This document shows, piece by piece, positions 35,416 through 43,888 of a DNA stretch of 64,000 nucleotides; positions within the stretch are counted from its first letter, which is position 1, and the number at the start of each line of letters is the position of its first letter. The notes below the pieces were generated by a model. It saw only the letters and a list, made by a program, of their open reading frames with translations, had not been told where the DNA came from and did not search any database. Source of the DNA: Streptomyces sp. HmicA12 (lineage in GTDB: Bacteria > Actinomycetota > Actinomycetes > Streptomycetales > Streptomycetaceae). The stretch lies in NCBI RefSeq assembly GCF_000373565.1, contig NZ_KB891802.1, positions 53,643 through 117,642 of the forward strand, written 5' to 3'. Position numbers and translations under genes: made by a program.

Positions 35416-36654
35416 TTGGCACGGAAGATCGGCAGCCGGTACACCGCACACCAGATCCTGGGTCGCGGCAGTGCGGGCACCGTTTGGCTGGGCGAGGGAC
35501 CCGACGGTCCCGTCGCCATCAAACTGCTGCGCGAGGACCTCGCCTCCGACCAGGAGCTGGTCGGCCGCTTCGTCCAGGAGCGCACCGCCCTGCTGAGTCT
35601 CGACCACGCGCGCGTGGTCGGCGTCCACGACCTGGTGGTCGACGGGAACGACCTCGCACTGGTCATGGACCTGATCCGCGGCACGGATCTGCGCACCCGC
35701 CTGGAGCGCGAGCGGCGGATGGCCCCCGAGGCCGCCGTCGCCATCGCCGCGGACGTCGCCGACGCCCTGTCCGCCGCGCACGCCGCGGGCATCGTGCACC
35801 GCGACGTGAAGCCCGAGAACATCCTCCTGGACATGCAGGGCCCGCTCGGCCCCGGCGGCTCCCACCCGGCGCTGCTCACCGACTTCGGCATCGCGAAGCT
35901 GATCGACACCCCGCGCCGCACCAAGGCGACGAAGATCATCGGTACCCCCGACTACCTCGCCCCCGAGATCGTCGAGGGCCTCCCGCCCCGGGCCGCGGTC
36001 GACATCTACGCCCTCGCCACGGTCCTCTACGAGCTCCTGGCGGGCTTCACCCCCTTCGGCGGCGGCCACCCCGGGGCGATCCTGCGCCGCCACGTCACGG
36101 AGTCGGTCGTGCCGCTCCCCGGCATCCCCGACGAGCTGTGGCAGCTGCTCATCCAGTGCCTCGCCAAGGCCCCGGCCTCCCGGCTGCGCGCCTCGGAGAT
36201 GGCGGCCCGGCTGCGCGAACTGCAGCCCCTCCTCGCGGGCATGGCCCCGCTGGACGTGGACGAGCCCGAGGCCGACGAACCGCCCGCCGACGAGCCAGAG
36301 ACCCCCGAGGCCAAGCCCCAGGACGAGGACCGGCCGCGGCGCGGCGCCGTGCCCCTCGTCCCCGGCACCGCCTCGGCCGACTCCAACCGCGACACCCATA
36401 CGTCGATGAGGGTCCCCGCGCCCGACGAACTGGCGGGCGGCGCCCGCGGCACCGCCCGCGCGCCCCGCGCCTCGGGCGCCCCCCGCCCCGGCTCGGCCCG
36501 CAACCGCCACTCGGCCCGCCGCCGCCGGATCACGCTCGGTGTGGCCGGGGTCGTCCTCGTGGCGGCGATCGGGGGCGGGGTCTGGGCGGTGTCCTCGGGA
36601 GGGGACCAGGGGCCGACCCCGGACGGCAACAACTCGGCACCTGCGGCGCCGTAG
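35416..36654 (+). CDS. pkaB: Eukaryotic-type Ser/Thr protein kinase, membrane anchored
   Basis: 412 residues from TTG 35416 with AGGAG six bases upstream. Kinase domain residues about 1-265: GRGSAGTV (16-23), Lys36, HRDVKPEN (128-135), DFGIAK, GTPDYLAPE. An acidic and then basic Pro-rich linker leads to a C-terminal membrane helix (LGVAGVVLVAAIGGGVWAV) and a short outer tail. It is 112 bases after pkaA in the same direction and similar in sequence, so it is a tandem duplicate. The gene order pkaA-pkaB-prfB supports the name. Substrates are unknown; the divergent FHA/FtsK protein is a candidate partner. Confidence 0.93.
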   Translation: MARKIGSRYTAHQILGRGSAGTVWLGEGPDGPVAIKLLREDLASDQELVGRFVQERTALLSLDHARVVGVHDLVVDGNDLALVMDLIRGTDLRTRLERERRMAPEAAVAIAADVADALSAAHAAGIVHRDVKPENILLDMQGPLGPGGSHPALLTDFGIAKLIDTPRRTKATKIIGTPDYLAPEIVEGLPPRAAVDIYALATVLYELLAGFTPFGGGHPGAILRRHVTESVVPLPGIPDELWQLLIQCLAKAPASRLRASEMAARLRELQPLLAGMAPLDVDEPEADEPPADEPETPEAKPQDEDRPRRGAVPLVPGTASADSNRDTHTSMRVPAPDELAGGARGTARAPRASGAPRPGSARNRHSARRRRITLGVAGVVLVAAIGGGVWAVSSGGDQGPTPDGNNSAPAAP

Positions 36655-36906
36655 GCCACGTCTTCGTCCGCGGGTGCGTCGTGGCTGGTCGCGCCCCGCG
36701 GCGGAGCCGCTGATCGGCACAGCCCCGCGCCCCTGGAGGTGCGCACTTCGTGCGCTACCTCCATCGATGAAGGCAAGCGGCGAAGCCGCAAGCCTTCAGG
36801 GGCGCGGGGAACTGCGCGACCAGCCCCCACCGGCCCGCAGACGAACACATGCCCCCCTACCGGCACCCGGCGGAGACCACTTGCACCAGCCGTTAGGCTG
36901 GAGGGC
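36655..36906. repeat. Intergenic repeat, copy 2, with nested hairpin
   Basis: The right arm at 36795-36825 carries the same core as copy 1. The left arm is split: GTGGCTGGTCGCG at 36681-36693, then about 30 foreign bases, then CCCCGCGCCCCT at 36723-36734. Inside, ggaggtgcgcac and gtgcgctacctcc form a further near-perfect hairpin around 36734-36762. It separates pkaB from prfB and may end kinase transcripts. Confidence 0.85.
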
Positions 36907-38010
36907 GTGGCAGTCGTCGATGTTTCCGAAGAGCTGAAGTCCCTCTCCTCGACCATGGAGTCGATCGAGGCCGTCCTGGACCTCGACAAGCTGAGGGCAG
37001 ATATCGCCGTGCTCGAGGAGCAGGCGGCCGCGCCGTCCCTCTGGGACGACCCCGATGCGGCACAGAAGATCACCAGCAAGCTGAGCCACCTCCAGGCGGA
37101 GGTGCGCAAGGCCGAGGCGCTGCGCGGCCGCATCGACGATCTCTCCGTGCTCTTCGAGATGGCCGAGGAGGAGGACGACCCGGACACCCGCGCCGAGGCC
37201 GAGTCCGAGCTGACCTCGGTCAAGAAGGCGCTGGACGAGATGGAGGTCCGTACGCTCCTGTCCGGCGAGTACGACTCCCGCGAGGCCCTGGTCAACATCC
37301 GCGCGGAGGCCGGCGGCGTCGACGCCGCGGACTTCGCTGAGCAGCTGCAGCGCATGTACCTGCGCTGGGCGGAGCGCCACGGCTACAAGACGGAGATCTA
37401 CGAGACCTCGTACGCGGAAGAGGCCGGCATCAAGTCGACCACCTTCGCCGTGCAGGTCCCGTACGCGTACGGGACCCTCTCCGTCGAGCAGGGCACGCAC
37501 CGCCTGGTGCGCATCTCCCCGTTCGACAACCAGGGCCGCCGTCAGACGTCCTTCGCGGGCGTCGAGGTGCTCCCGGTCGTCGAGCAGACCGACCACGTCG
37601 AGATCGACGAGTCGGACCTGCGCATCGACGTGTACCGCTCCTCGGGCCCCGGCGGCCAGGGCGTGAACACGACGGACTCCGCGGTCCGCCTCACCCACCT
37701 CCCCACCGGCATCGTGGTCTCCTGCCAGAACGAGCGCTCGCAGATCCAGAACAAGGCCACGGCGATGAACGTGCTGCAGGCCAAGCTCCTGGAGCGCCAG
37801 CGCCAGGAGGAGCGGGCCAAGATGGACGCCCTCAAGGACGGCGGCAGCTCCTGGGGCAACCAGATGCGTTCGTACGTCCTGCACCCGTACCAGATGGTCA
37901 AGGACCTCCGTACGGAGTTCGAGGTCGGCAACCCGCAGTCGGTGCTCGACGGCGAGATCGACGGTTTCCTGGAGGCCGGCATCCGCTGGCGCAAGCAGCA
38001 GGAGAAGTAG
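36907..38010 (+). CDS. prfB: Peptide chain release factor 2
   Basis: 367 residues from GTG 36907. It ends translation at UGA and UAA codons on the ribosome. The stop-codon reading tripeptide SPF appears in [21 protein letters not shown]. The catalytic loop that triggers peptide release is [20 protein letters not shown] with GGQ. The N-terminal alpha-helical domain is complete. There is no in-frame TGA or shift site early in the gene, so the programmed +1 frameshift known from E. coli prfB is absent here. A strong terminator follows. Confidence 0.97.
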   Translation: MAVVDVSEELKSLSSTMESIEAVLDLDKLRADIAVLEEQAAAPSLWDDPDAAQKITSKLSHLQAEVRKAEALRGRIDDLSVLFEMAEEEDDPDTRAEAESELTSVKKALDEMEVRTLLSGEYDSREALVNIRAEAGGVDAADFAEQLQRMYLRWAERHGYKTEIYETSYAEEAGIKSTTFAVQVPYAYGTLSVEQGTHRLVRISPFDNQGRRQTSFAGVEVLPVVEQTDHVEIDESDLRIDVYRSSGPGGQGVNTTDSAVRLTHLPTGIVVSCQNERSQIQNKATAMNVLQAKLLERQRQEERAKMDALKDGGSSWGNQMRSYVLHPYQMVKDLRTEFEVGNPQSVLDGEIDGFLEAGIRWRKQQEK

Positions 38011-38334
38011 CCCGCGATTTATCGACAAGGCAACTGCCGCTCGCTGAGCGGCAGTTGCCTTGTTTTTTTCGGCACGGATTCCATCTGTGAAGGTCTATGG
38101 GCCTTTTACGTCACAGTCACATGTCCGTACGCCGGTCAAATCACCCTGTACCGGATGATCGGGCCCGCAACGACCTTGACGCTGATCTGAAAACTGGGAA
38201 GGCTGGCGCGCGGCATGCGTATCAGTGGGACGCGTGTGAACGGGGGATGAGTCGAACGAGACTCCTGCTGCCCCGATTGAACGCGGTCCCTGGCGCTGCT
38301 CCATTGACGATTGGCTACTGGGGGTAGCAGACAG
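38011..38334. other. Gene-free stretch between prfB and the LAETG protein
   Basis: 324 bases. The first 60 hold the prfB terminator. The rest is relatively AT-rich and must hold the promoter of the surface-protein gene, but no clear consensus boxes were found. Confidence 0.6.
38027..38068 (+). terminator. Rho-independent terminator of prfB
   Basis: Perfect 16-bp stem (AAGGCAACTGCCGCTC and its complement) with loop GCT, followed by GTTTTTTT. A canonical intrinsic terminator, unusually classical for a high-GC genome. Confidence 0.95.
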
Positions 38335-39150
38335 ATGACCAAGAAGACGCGAATCCGTGTCGCGCGGATAGCTGCCGGTGCGGTGATCGCCGCCGGTGCG
38401 TCGCTGACCGCCGCGGGCGCCGCTTCGGCCGCACCCGGCGAGGACGGCTGTGGCCCGCTCGGCCTGATTTGCATCGGCGATGGCGACGGTGGCGACACGG
38501 GTGGCGACACCGGTGGCGACACGGGCGGCGACACCGGTGGCGACACGGGCGGTGACACCGGTGGCGACGTCGCCGGGCAGGCCGGTGGCCTGATCAGCGG
38601 TGGCACCACGACCGGTGGCGACGACTCGACCGGTGGCACCACCGGTGGCGACGACTCCACGGGTGGCACCACCGGTGGCGACGACTCCACGGGCGGCACG
38701 ACCACCGGCGGTGACGACTCGACCGGTGGCACCACCACCGGCGGTGACGACTCCACGGGCGGCAACGGCAACTCGGGCGGCAACGGAAACTCCGGTGGTA
38801 ACGGAAACTCCGGCGGTAACTCGGGTGGCAACGGCGGGGGCAACTCCGGCGGTTCCTCCGACGGCGGTTCGTCCTCCACGGGCGGTTCCTCCACCGGTGG
38901 CGACAACACCAACCCCGACGGCAACAACAACCCCGTCGAGCAGGGCCAGGGCAAGGACAGCCTGCAGGACACCGGCTCCGAGCCGGCCCAGCAGACCGGT
39001 ACGGGTTCGGACAAGGCCGGCGAGCTCGCCGAGACCGGTTCGTCCGGCACCACGTTCCTGCTGATCGGCGCCGCGACCATGATCGCGGGCGGTGTGGGCT
39101 TCCGCCTGCTGCCGCGCCTCGCGGCCGGCCGTGGCACCACTGCCGCGTGA
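38335..39150 (+). CDS. Secreted repeat-rich surface protein with LAETG sortase motif
   Basis: 271 residues. A signal peptide with twin basic start (MTKKTRIRVAR) ends near ASAAPG. The mature part begins with a small Cys-containing segment (DGCGPLGLICIGDGDG). Next come tandem GGDT repeats, five GGDDSTGGT-type repeats and GGNGNS repeats. After a short linker comes LAETG, then a hydrophobic helix (FLLIGAATMIAGGVGF) and a basic tail (RLLPRLAAGRG). LAxTG is the signal of class E sortases in Streptomyces, so the protein is likely anchored to the wall. The Gly/Asp/Thr/Ser repeats suggest a flexible stalk. No known functional domain is present. Confidence 0.88.
   Translation: MTKKTRIRVARIAAGAVIAAGASLTAAGAASAAPGEDGCGPLGLICIGDGDGGDTGGDTGGDTGGDTGGDTGGDTGGDVAGQAGGLISGGTTTGGDDSTGGTTGGDDSTGGTTGGDDSTGGTTTGGDDSTGGTTTGGDDSTGGNGNSGGNGNSGGNGNSGGNSGGNGGGNSGGSSDGGSSSTGGSSTGGDNTNPDGNNNPVEQGQGKDSLQDTGSEPAQQTGTGSDKAGELAETGSSGTTFLLIGAATMIAGGVGFRLLPRLAAGRGTTAA
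38488..38850 (+). repeat. Tandem coding repeats inside the LAETG protein gene
   Basis: Three arrays in a row: a roughly 12-base unit (ggtggcgacacs) repeated about seven times to 38570, a 30-33-base unit encoding GGDDSTGGT(T) repeated five times (about 38610-38765), and an 18-base unit encoding GGNGNS. The high similarity at DNA level suggests recent expansion and likely length variation among strains. Confidence 0.85.
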
Positions 39151-39187
39151 CGTGACCCGGGTCTGACCCGGAACGCGTGAGCACACG

Positions 39188-39225
39188 GAAAGGGCCCGGA
39201 GCCGATATCGGCTCCGGGCCCTTTC
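39188..39225. terminator. Perfect palindromic terminator after the LAETG protein gene
   Basis: A 19+19-base perfect palindrome, centred on GAT/ATC, about 40 bases past the stop; arms begin GAAAGGGCCCGGAGCC. It ends CCCTTTC, and is mirrored for the convergent small gene at 39255-39446. Confidence 0.9.
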
Positions 39226-39254
39226 GCAGCTGTATGCGGGTGGCGGCTACGGAA

Positions 39255-39446
39255 TCAAGCGGTCTGGTGCGCGAGCAGCGCCACGGTCGCCACGAGCACG
39301 ACCACGAGCGCGATCAACGCCATCGGATTGAGCCCGGCCAGCGGATTCTGCTGCTGGAGCCGCTCGCGGTTCGCCCGGCACACCGGGCAGCGGCCCTCGC
39401 TCACGGGCGCCGCGCAGTTCGCACACACCAACCTGTCATAGGTCAT
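39255..39446 (-). CDS. Small zinc-ribbon membrane protein
   Basis: 63 residues from ATG 39446, which has GGAGGAG about seven bases upstream; the frame extends to 39488 without a better start. Residues 1-25 hold two CxxC pairs (CANC and CPVC), a compact zinc ribbon. A Gln/Arg stretch leads to a single membrane helix (LIALVVVLVATVALLA) near the C-terminus. It converges with the LAETG gene across a palindromic terminator. No function is known to me; similar tiny zinc-ribbon membrane proteins are common in actinobacteria. Confidence 0.78.
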   Translation of the reverse strand: MTYDRLVCANCAAPVSEGRCPVCRANRERLQQQNPLAGLNPMALIALVVVLVATVALLAHQTA

Positions 39447-39779
39447 GTGCTTCTCCTCCTCCCGCGCGGCGGAGCCGGCCGACGCCACCGAGTACCCACT
39501 GGTTCTCTCCGCTCAACGCTCCGGGAAACGCAACCGTTCCCCCCTCCACTGTGCCAGCTTCCCGGAATTTCGGCGCGCTTCACCGGCAGGACCGTCTCTG
39601 ACCTGGTACGGGGCGGACAAAACCGGCGCGACTGCGATCCCCGCACCGGGACAAAACGCTCAACAGGGGACGGCGCCTGATATCCGCGAGCCGGTTCGCG
39701 TATGGTCACGCTCACCGAGGGGGTGTCTCGGAAGCCCCGCACCCCCGCCCCGACGCCCCCGACGCTCCGAGGCGCACCC
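39447..39779. other. Gene-free divergent region before ftsE
   Basis: 333 bases between the small zinc-ribbon gene and ftsE, which point apart. It contains a TATGGT hexamer near 39697-39702 that could be a -10 box for ftsEX, but no matching -35 was convincing. The frame open from 39702 into ftsE is not taken as coding because the ribosome site is at the GTG 39780. Confidence 0.45.
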
Positions 39780-40469
39780 GTGATCCGATTCGACAACGTC
39801 TCCAAGGTCTACCCCAAGCAGACCCGACCCGCTCTCCGGGATGTCTCCCTTGAGGTGGAGCGCGGCGAGTTCGTCTTCCTGGTCGGCTCGTCCGGCTCCG
39901 GCAAGTCGACGTTCCTGCGGCTCATCCTGCGTGAGGAGCGGTGCAGCCACGGCCAGGTGCACGTGCTGGGCAAGGACCTGGGCCGCGTCTCCAACTGGAA
40001 GGTCCCGCAGATCCGCCGCCAGCTCGGCACGGTCTTCCAGGACTTCCGGCTGCTGCCCAACAAGACGGTCGGCGAGAACGTGGCCTTCGCGCAGGAGGTC
40101 ATCGGCAAGTCCCGCGGTGAGATCCGCAAGTCCGTGCCCCAGGTGCTCGACCTCGTCGGCCTCGGCGGCAAGGAGGAGCGGATGCCCGGAGAGCTCTCCG
40201 GTGGTGAGCAGCAGCGCGTGGCCATCGCCCGCGCCTTCGTGAACCGCCCCAAGCTGCTGATCGCGGACGAGCCGACGGGCAACCTGGACCCGCAGACGTC
40301 GGTCGGCATCATGAAGCTGCTCGACCGCATCAACCGCACCGGCACCACCGTGGTGATGGCCACCCACGACCAGAACATCGTGGACCAGATGCGCAAGCGC
40401 GTCATCGAGCTGGAGAAGGGCCGTCTCGTGCGTGACCAGGCGCGCGGCGTCTACGGCTACCAGCACTGA
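39780..40469 (+). CDS. ftsE: Cell-division ABC ATPase FtsE
   Basis: 229 residues from GTG 39780 with GAGG seven bases upstream. ATPase of the FtsEX complex at the division septum, which in other bacteria activates peptidoglycan hydrolases (RipC in mycobacteria) through the outer loop of FtsX. Walker [10 protein letters not shown] at 36-44, signature LSGGEQQR, Walker [13 protein letters not shown] and switch histidine in ATHDQ are all present. The gene is followed by ftsX after 39 bases. Confidence 0.97.
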   Translation: MIRFDNVSKVYPKQTRPALRDVSLEVERGEFVFLVGSSGSGKSTFLRLILREERCSHGQVHVLGKDLGRVSNWKVPQIRRQLGTVFQDFRLLPNKTVGENVAFAQEVIGKSRGEIRKSVPQVLDLVGLGGKEERMPGELSGGEQQRVAIARAFVNRPKLLIADEPTGNLDPQTSVGIMKLLDRINRTGTTVVMATHDQNIVDQMRKRVIELEKGRLVRDQARGVYGYQH

Positions 40470-40508
40470 GAAGTACCGAGAGAAGCTGCGAAAGGCTCAG
40501 TCAGCGTT

Positions 40509-41426
40509 ATGCGTGCCCAATTCGTTCTGTCGGAGATCGGCGTCGGTCTGCGACGCAATCTCACGATGACCTTCGCCGTCATCATCTCGGTGGCCCTCTC
40601 GCTCGCCCTGTTCGGCGCCTCGCTGCTCATGAGCGATCAGGTCAACCAGATGAAGGGCTACTGGTACGACAAGGTCAACGTCTCGATCTTCCTGTGCAAC
40701 AAGGGTGACTCAGAGTCCGACCCGAACTGCGCCAAGGGCCCGGTCACGGCCGAGCAGAAGAAGCAGATCATCGACGACCTCAACAAGATGGACGTCGTCG
40801 ACAAGGTCGCGTACGAGTCACAGGACCAGGCCTACAAGCACTACAAGGAGCAGTTCGGCGACTCCCCGCTGGCCAGTTCGCTCACCCCGGACCAGCTGCA
40901 GGAGTCGTACCGGATCAAGCTCAAGGACCCGGAGAAGTACGAGGTCATCGCGACCGCGTTCAACGGCCGGCCCGGTGTGCAGTCCGTGCAGGACCAGAAG
41001 GGCGTGCTCGACAACCTCTTCAAGCTGCTCGGCTATCTGAACGTCGCGGCGGGCGCGGTGATGGCGGTGATGCTCGTCGTGGCGCTGCTGCTGATCGTCA
41101 ACACCGTGCGTGTCTCCGCGTTCAGCCGCCGCCGCGAGACCGGCATCATGCGGCTCGTCGGCGCCTCCGGCTTCTACATCCAGGCGCCGTTCATCATGGA
41201 GGCCGCGGTCGCCGGACTCATCGGCGGCGGCATCGCCTGTCTGTTCCTGGCGGGCGGCCAGTACTTCGTGATCGACAACGGCGTGGCGCTCTCCGACAAG
41301 CTCCAGCTCATCAACTTCATCGGCTGGGACGCCGTGTTGACGAAGCTGCCGCTCATCCTCGCCGTGAGTGTCGTGATGCCCGCGCTGGCCGCCTTCGTGG
41401 CGTTGCGCAAGTACCTCAAGGTGTGA
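40509..41426 (+). CDS. ftsX: Cell-division membrane protein FtsX
   Basis: 305 residues, four helices: one at about 21-41, then a large extracytoplasmic domain (about 45-175), then three helices. The outer domain has a Cys pair (Cys63 and Cys74) that could form a disulfide. This domain is what contacts the hydrolase partner in other actinobacteria. The RRRETGIMRLVGASGFYI segment is the conserved cytoplasmic coupling helix that docks FtsE. Full family length. A hairpin terminator follows. Confidence 0.97.
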   Translation: MRAQFVLSEIGVGLRRNLTMTFAVIISVALSLALFGASLLMSDQVNQMKGYWYDKVNVSIFLCNKGDSESDPNCAKGPVTAEQKKQIIDDLNKMDVVDKVAYESQDQAYKHYKEQFGDSPLASSLTPDQLQESYRIKLKDPEKYEVIATAFNGRPGVQSVQDQKGVLDNLFKLLGYLNVAAGAVMAVMLVVALLLIVNTVRVSAFSRRRETGIMRLVGASGFYIQAPFIMEAAVAGLIGGGIACLFLAGGQYFVIDNGVALSDKLQLINFIGWDAVLTKLPLILAVSVVMPALAAFVALRKYLKV

Positions 41427-41441
41427 CAAGAGTCCCCCGCC

Positions 41442-41486
41442 ACGCAGGGCGCCGTACGGTTCAACAGGCCGTACGGCGCCCTGCGT
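41442..41486 (+). terminator. Hairpin terminator after ftsX
   Basis: 18-bp perfect stem (arms ACGCAGGGCGCCGTACGG and its complement) with a 9-base loop, starting about 15 bases past the stop. Only a short T-rich tail (TTGTCCT), typical of high-GC hosts. Confidence 0.88.
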
Positions 41487-41504
41487 TGTCCTAGACTCAC
41501 CGGC

Positions 41505-42701
41505 ATGTCAGGCCCGGAACTCTTCGGCCGGCCCCGCCGCATCGGCCGCGGGGCGGCGCTGACATTGGTCTTCGCCGGTGTCCTCGCGACCGGCGCCGCG
41601 ACCGGCGTACTGCCCGGAGAAGTCCGGAAATCCCCGGCGCGGGAGGACAGTTCCGTCACCGCGGGGCACAAGCGGGCATCCGGGACGACGGACGGCAAGG
41701 CGCTCGACGACCCCGCGGCGGCCGCCTACGAGGCGATGACCGACGGCAAGTCGCCCGAGGAGTCCGCGCAGGCGGCCGAGGAGGCCGTCAGCCGCAGCGG
41801 CGACCGCTGGGGCGCCGTCTACTCGCGGGGCGAGTACCAGGAGTTCGAGCAGGCCCTCGACGGCGAGTACACCGGCGTGGGGCTGTGGGCCCGCCGCACC
41901 ACCGACGGCCACGTGCAGGTCACCAAGGTGCGCTCCGGCTCGCCCGCCGCGCTCGCCGGCATCCGCGACGGCGACCGCATCGCCGCCGTCGACGGCGAGG
42001 CGGTCACCGGCCGCCCCGTCACCGAGGTCCTCACCCGCCTGAGGGGCGAGCGCGCCGGTACGTCCGTCCACGTGGGTCTGCAGCGCGGCACGCGCGCGTG
42101 GAGCGAGACCCTGCGCCGGGCCAACCTCCCCACCGACTCCGTCTCCGTCGGCCAGCTCGCCAGCGGGGCGCGGCTCGTCAAGGTCACCGCCTTCACCAAG
42201 GGCGCGGGCGACAAGGTGCGCGACGCGGTCCGCGCGGCACCCGAGGGCGCGGGTGTCGTCCTCGATCTGCGCGGCAATTCCGGCGGCCTCATCGACGAGG
42301 CGGTCACCGCGGCCTCCGCGTTCCTCGACGGCGGGCTCGTCGCCACGTACGACGTGCGCGGCAGCCAGCGCGCCCTGCACGCGCGGGGCGGCGGCGACAC
42401 CACCAGACCGTTGGTCGTGCTCGTCGACAGCGGGACGATGAGCGCGGCCGAGCTGCTCACCGGCGCCCTCCAGGACCGCGGCCGCGCGGTCGTCGTGGGC
42501 ACCAGGACCTTCGGCAAGGGCTCGGTGCAGATGCCGAGCAAGCTGCCCGACGGCTCCGTCGCGGAGCTGACGGTCGGGCACTACCGCACTCCCTCGGGAC
42601 GCACGGTCGACGGCCGCGGCATCACCCCCGACCTGGAGGCGGACGACGGTGCGCTGCGGCAGGCCGAGACAGTATTGACTGGCCTCGGGACCCCCTCGTA
42701 G
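41505..42701 (+). CDS. S41-family C-terminal processing peptidase with PDZ domain
   Basis: 398 residues. One N-terminal membrane helix or signal ([22 protein letters not shown]) places the enzyme outside the membrane. A PDZ domain (about 120-205: [29 protein letters not shown]) selects substrate tails. The protease core has [14 protein letters not shown], the catalytic serine in [11 protein letters not shown] and the catalytic lysine in FGKGSVQ. S41 proteases of this kind trim or degrade envelope proteins. It sits between ftsEX and smpB, seven bases before the smpB start, in the same order recalled for S. coelicolor. Confidence 0.94.
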   Translation: MSGPELFGRPRRIGRGAALTLVFAGVLATGAATGVLPGEVRKSPAREDSSVTAGHKRASGTTDGKALDDPAAAAYEAMTDGKSPEESAQAAEEAVSRSGDRWGAVYSRGEYQEFEQALDGEYTGVGLWARRTTDGHVQVTKVRSGSPAALAGIRDGDRIAAVDGEAVTGRPVTEVLTRLRGERAGTSVHVGLQRGTRAWSETLRRANLPTDSVSVGQLASGARLVKVTAFTKGAGDKVRDAVRAAPEGAGVVLDLRGNSGGLIDEAVTAASAFLDGGLVATYDVRGSQRALHARGGGDTTRPLVVLVDSGTMSAAELLTGALQDRGRAVVVGTRTFGKGSVQMPSKLPDGSVAELTVGHYRTPSGRTVDGRGITPDLEADDGALRQAETVLTGLGTPS

Positions 42702-42708
42702 TGCGAAA

Positions 42709-43272
42709 ATGGCCAGCACTATGGCCAAGTCAATGTACGTACCGAAGGAGTCCCAGCCCAAGCAGGGCAAGGGGAAGGCGTCCGACGCGAAGGACGGCAA
42801 GCGCAAGATCGTCGCGCAGAACAAGAAGGCGCGGCACGACTACTCGATCATCGACACCTACGAGGCCGGCATCGTGCTGTCCGGCACCGAGGTCAAGTCG
42901 CTGCGGCAGGGACGGACGTCCCTGGCCGACGCCTTCGTCCAGATCGACGGGGGCGAGGCGTGGCTGCACAACGCCCACATCCCCGAGTACAGCCAGGGCA
43001 CCTGGACCAATCACGCCGTGCGCCGCAAGCGCAAGCTGCTGCTGCACCGCGACGAGATCGACAAGCTGGAGTCGAAGTCCCAGGAGTCGGGTCACACGAT
43101 CGTGACCCTGGCGATCTACTTCAAGGACGGCCGCGCCAAGGCCGAGATCGCGCTCGCCAAGGGCAAGAAGGAGTACGACAAGCGGCAGACGCTGCGCGAG
43201 CAGCAGGACCGGAGGGACTCGGACCGGGCCATCGCGGCGGCGAAGCGGCGCCAGCGGGCGCGCGAGCACTGA
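42709..43272 (+). CDS. smpB: tmRNA-binding protein SmpB
   Basis: Binds tmRNA and delivers it to stalled ribosomes for trans-translation. The core is unmistakable: [47 protein letters not shown] and [11 protein letters not shown], ending in the basic helix [17 protein letters not shown] that enters the decoding site. The start is uncertain: ATG at 42709, 42721 or 42733, none with a strong ribosome site. The N-terminal 25-30 residues before KIVAQNKK are not conserved in the family. Its partner RNA is encoded 120 bases downstream. Confidence 0.95.
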   Translation: MASTMAKSMYVPKESQPKQGKGKASDAKDGKRKIVAQNKKARHDYSIIDTYEAGIVLSGTEVKSLRQGRTSLADAFVQIDGGEAWLHNAHIPEYSQGTWTNHAVRRKRKLLLHRDEIDKLESKSQESGHTIVTLAIYFKDGRAKAEIALAKGKKEYDKRQTLREQQDRRDSDRAIAAAKRRQRAREH

Positions 43273-43395
43273 GCCCGGCAGGAATACGCTGGCATCGTCG
43301 TGCGTTGGTCACGTACGATGGGACTGCTCCTCACGCAGGAGCGCCCGGACCGCAAGGTCCACCTTGAGCTGTATCTAATTGAATAGTGCCAACAT

Positions 43396-43780
43396 GGGGA
43401 TGATCGGTTTCGACAGCGGATGTCGAAGCAGGTGAAGCGTGTCGAGGAAGCGGCAATGATCTCGTAAACCATATGTCGCAACCAATAATCGCCAATTCCA
43501 AGAGCGATTCCCAGTCCTTCGCCCTCGCTGCCTAATAACAGCGACTGAAGGACCCTAAAAGGGTGTCAGCCCGGGAGTGTTCCCGACCCGGTTCCTGGCA
43601 TAATCTAGGGAACTAAACCATCGAGCCCGGTCACGGGGTTCGATGGGAAATCAAACAGTGACTGGGCCCGTCGGCGACTTGTTCGCGTGATCACCGGGGC
43701 CGAGAAAATCGAAGCGAACTGCACACGGAGAAGCCCTGCTGCTGCACCGTTGGACGCGGGTTCGATTCCCGCCATCTCCA
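43396..43780 (+). ncRNA. ssrA: Transfer-messenger RNA
   Basis: One-piece tmRNA, 385 bases as encoded. The 5' end GGGGATG pairs with CATCTCC at the 3' end to form the acceptor stem, followed by discriminator A; the terminal CCA is not encoded. The TtPsi-arm (GGGTTCGATTCCC) lies at 43758-43770. The resume reading frame at 43491-43532 encodes the tag ANSKSDSQSFALAA, followed by two TAA stops. ALAA is the degradation signal seen by ClpXP-type proteases. Location next to smpB strengthens the call. The mature 5' end is inferred from stem pairing. Confidence 0.96.
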
Positions 43781-43797
43781 CTCATCCCATGCGATTC

Positions 43798-43825
43798 AGG
43801 CCCGACTGTGAACACAGTCGGGCCT
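43798..43825 (+). terminator. Terminator of tmRNA
   Basis: AGGCCCGACTG pairs with CAGTCGGGCCT around TGAACA, followed by TTTGTCGTT. It lies 18 bases past the RNA 3' end. Confidence 0.9.
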
Positions 43826-43888
43826 TTGTCGTTGTGTGAGGCCGTGGGGTCTTGGCTGAGCCCTGTTCCTCGGGAATGCTCCTGTGCC

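Noticed and set aside
38488..38850. Short regular repeats that might suggest a CRISPR array
   Set aside because: The repeats lie in frame inside a secreted protein gene, have no unique spacers, and there are no cas genes.
43364..43389. TTGAGC and TAGTGC as -35/-10 boxes for tmRNA
   Set aside because: The spacing is only 14 bases, too short for a normal vegetative promoter.
43741..43800. Possible phage attachment site at the 3' end of tmRNA
   Set aside because: tmRNA ends are common integration sites, but no integrase, phage gene or repeated copy of this end is in the window.
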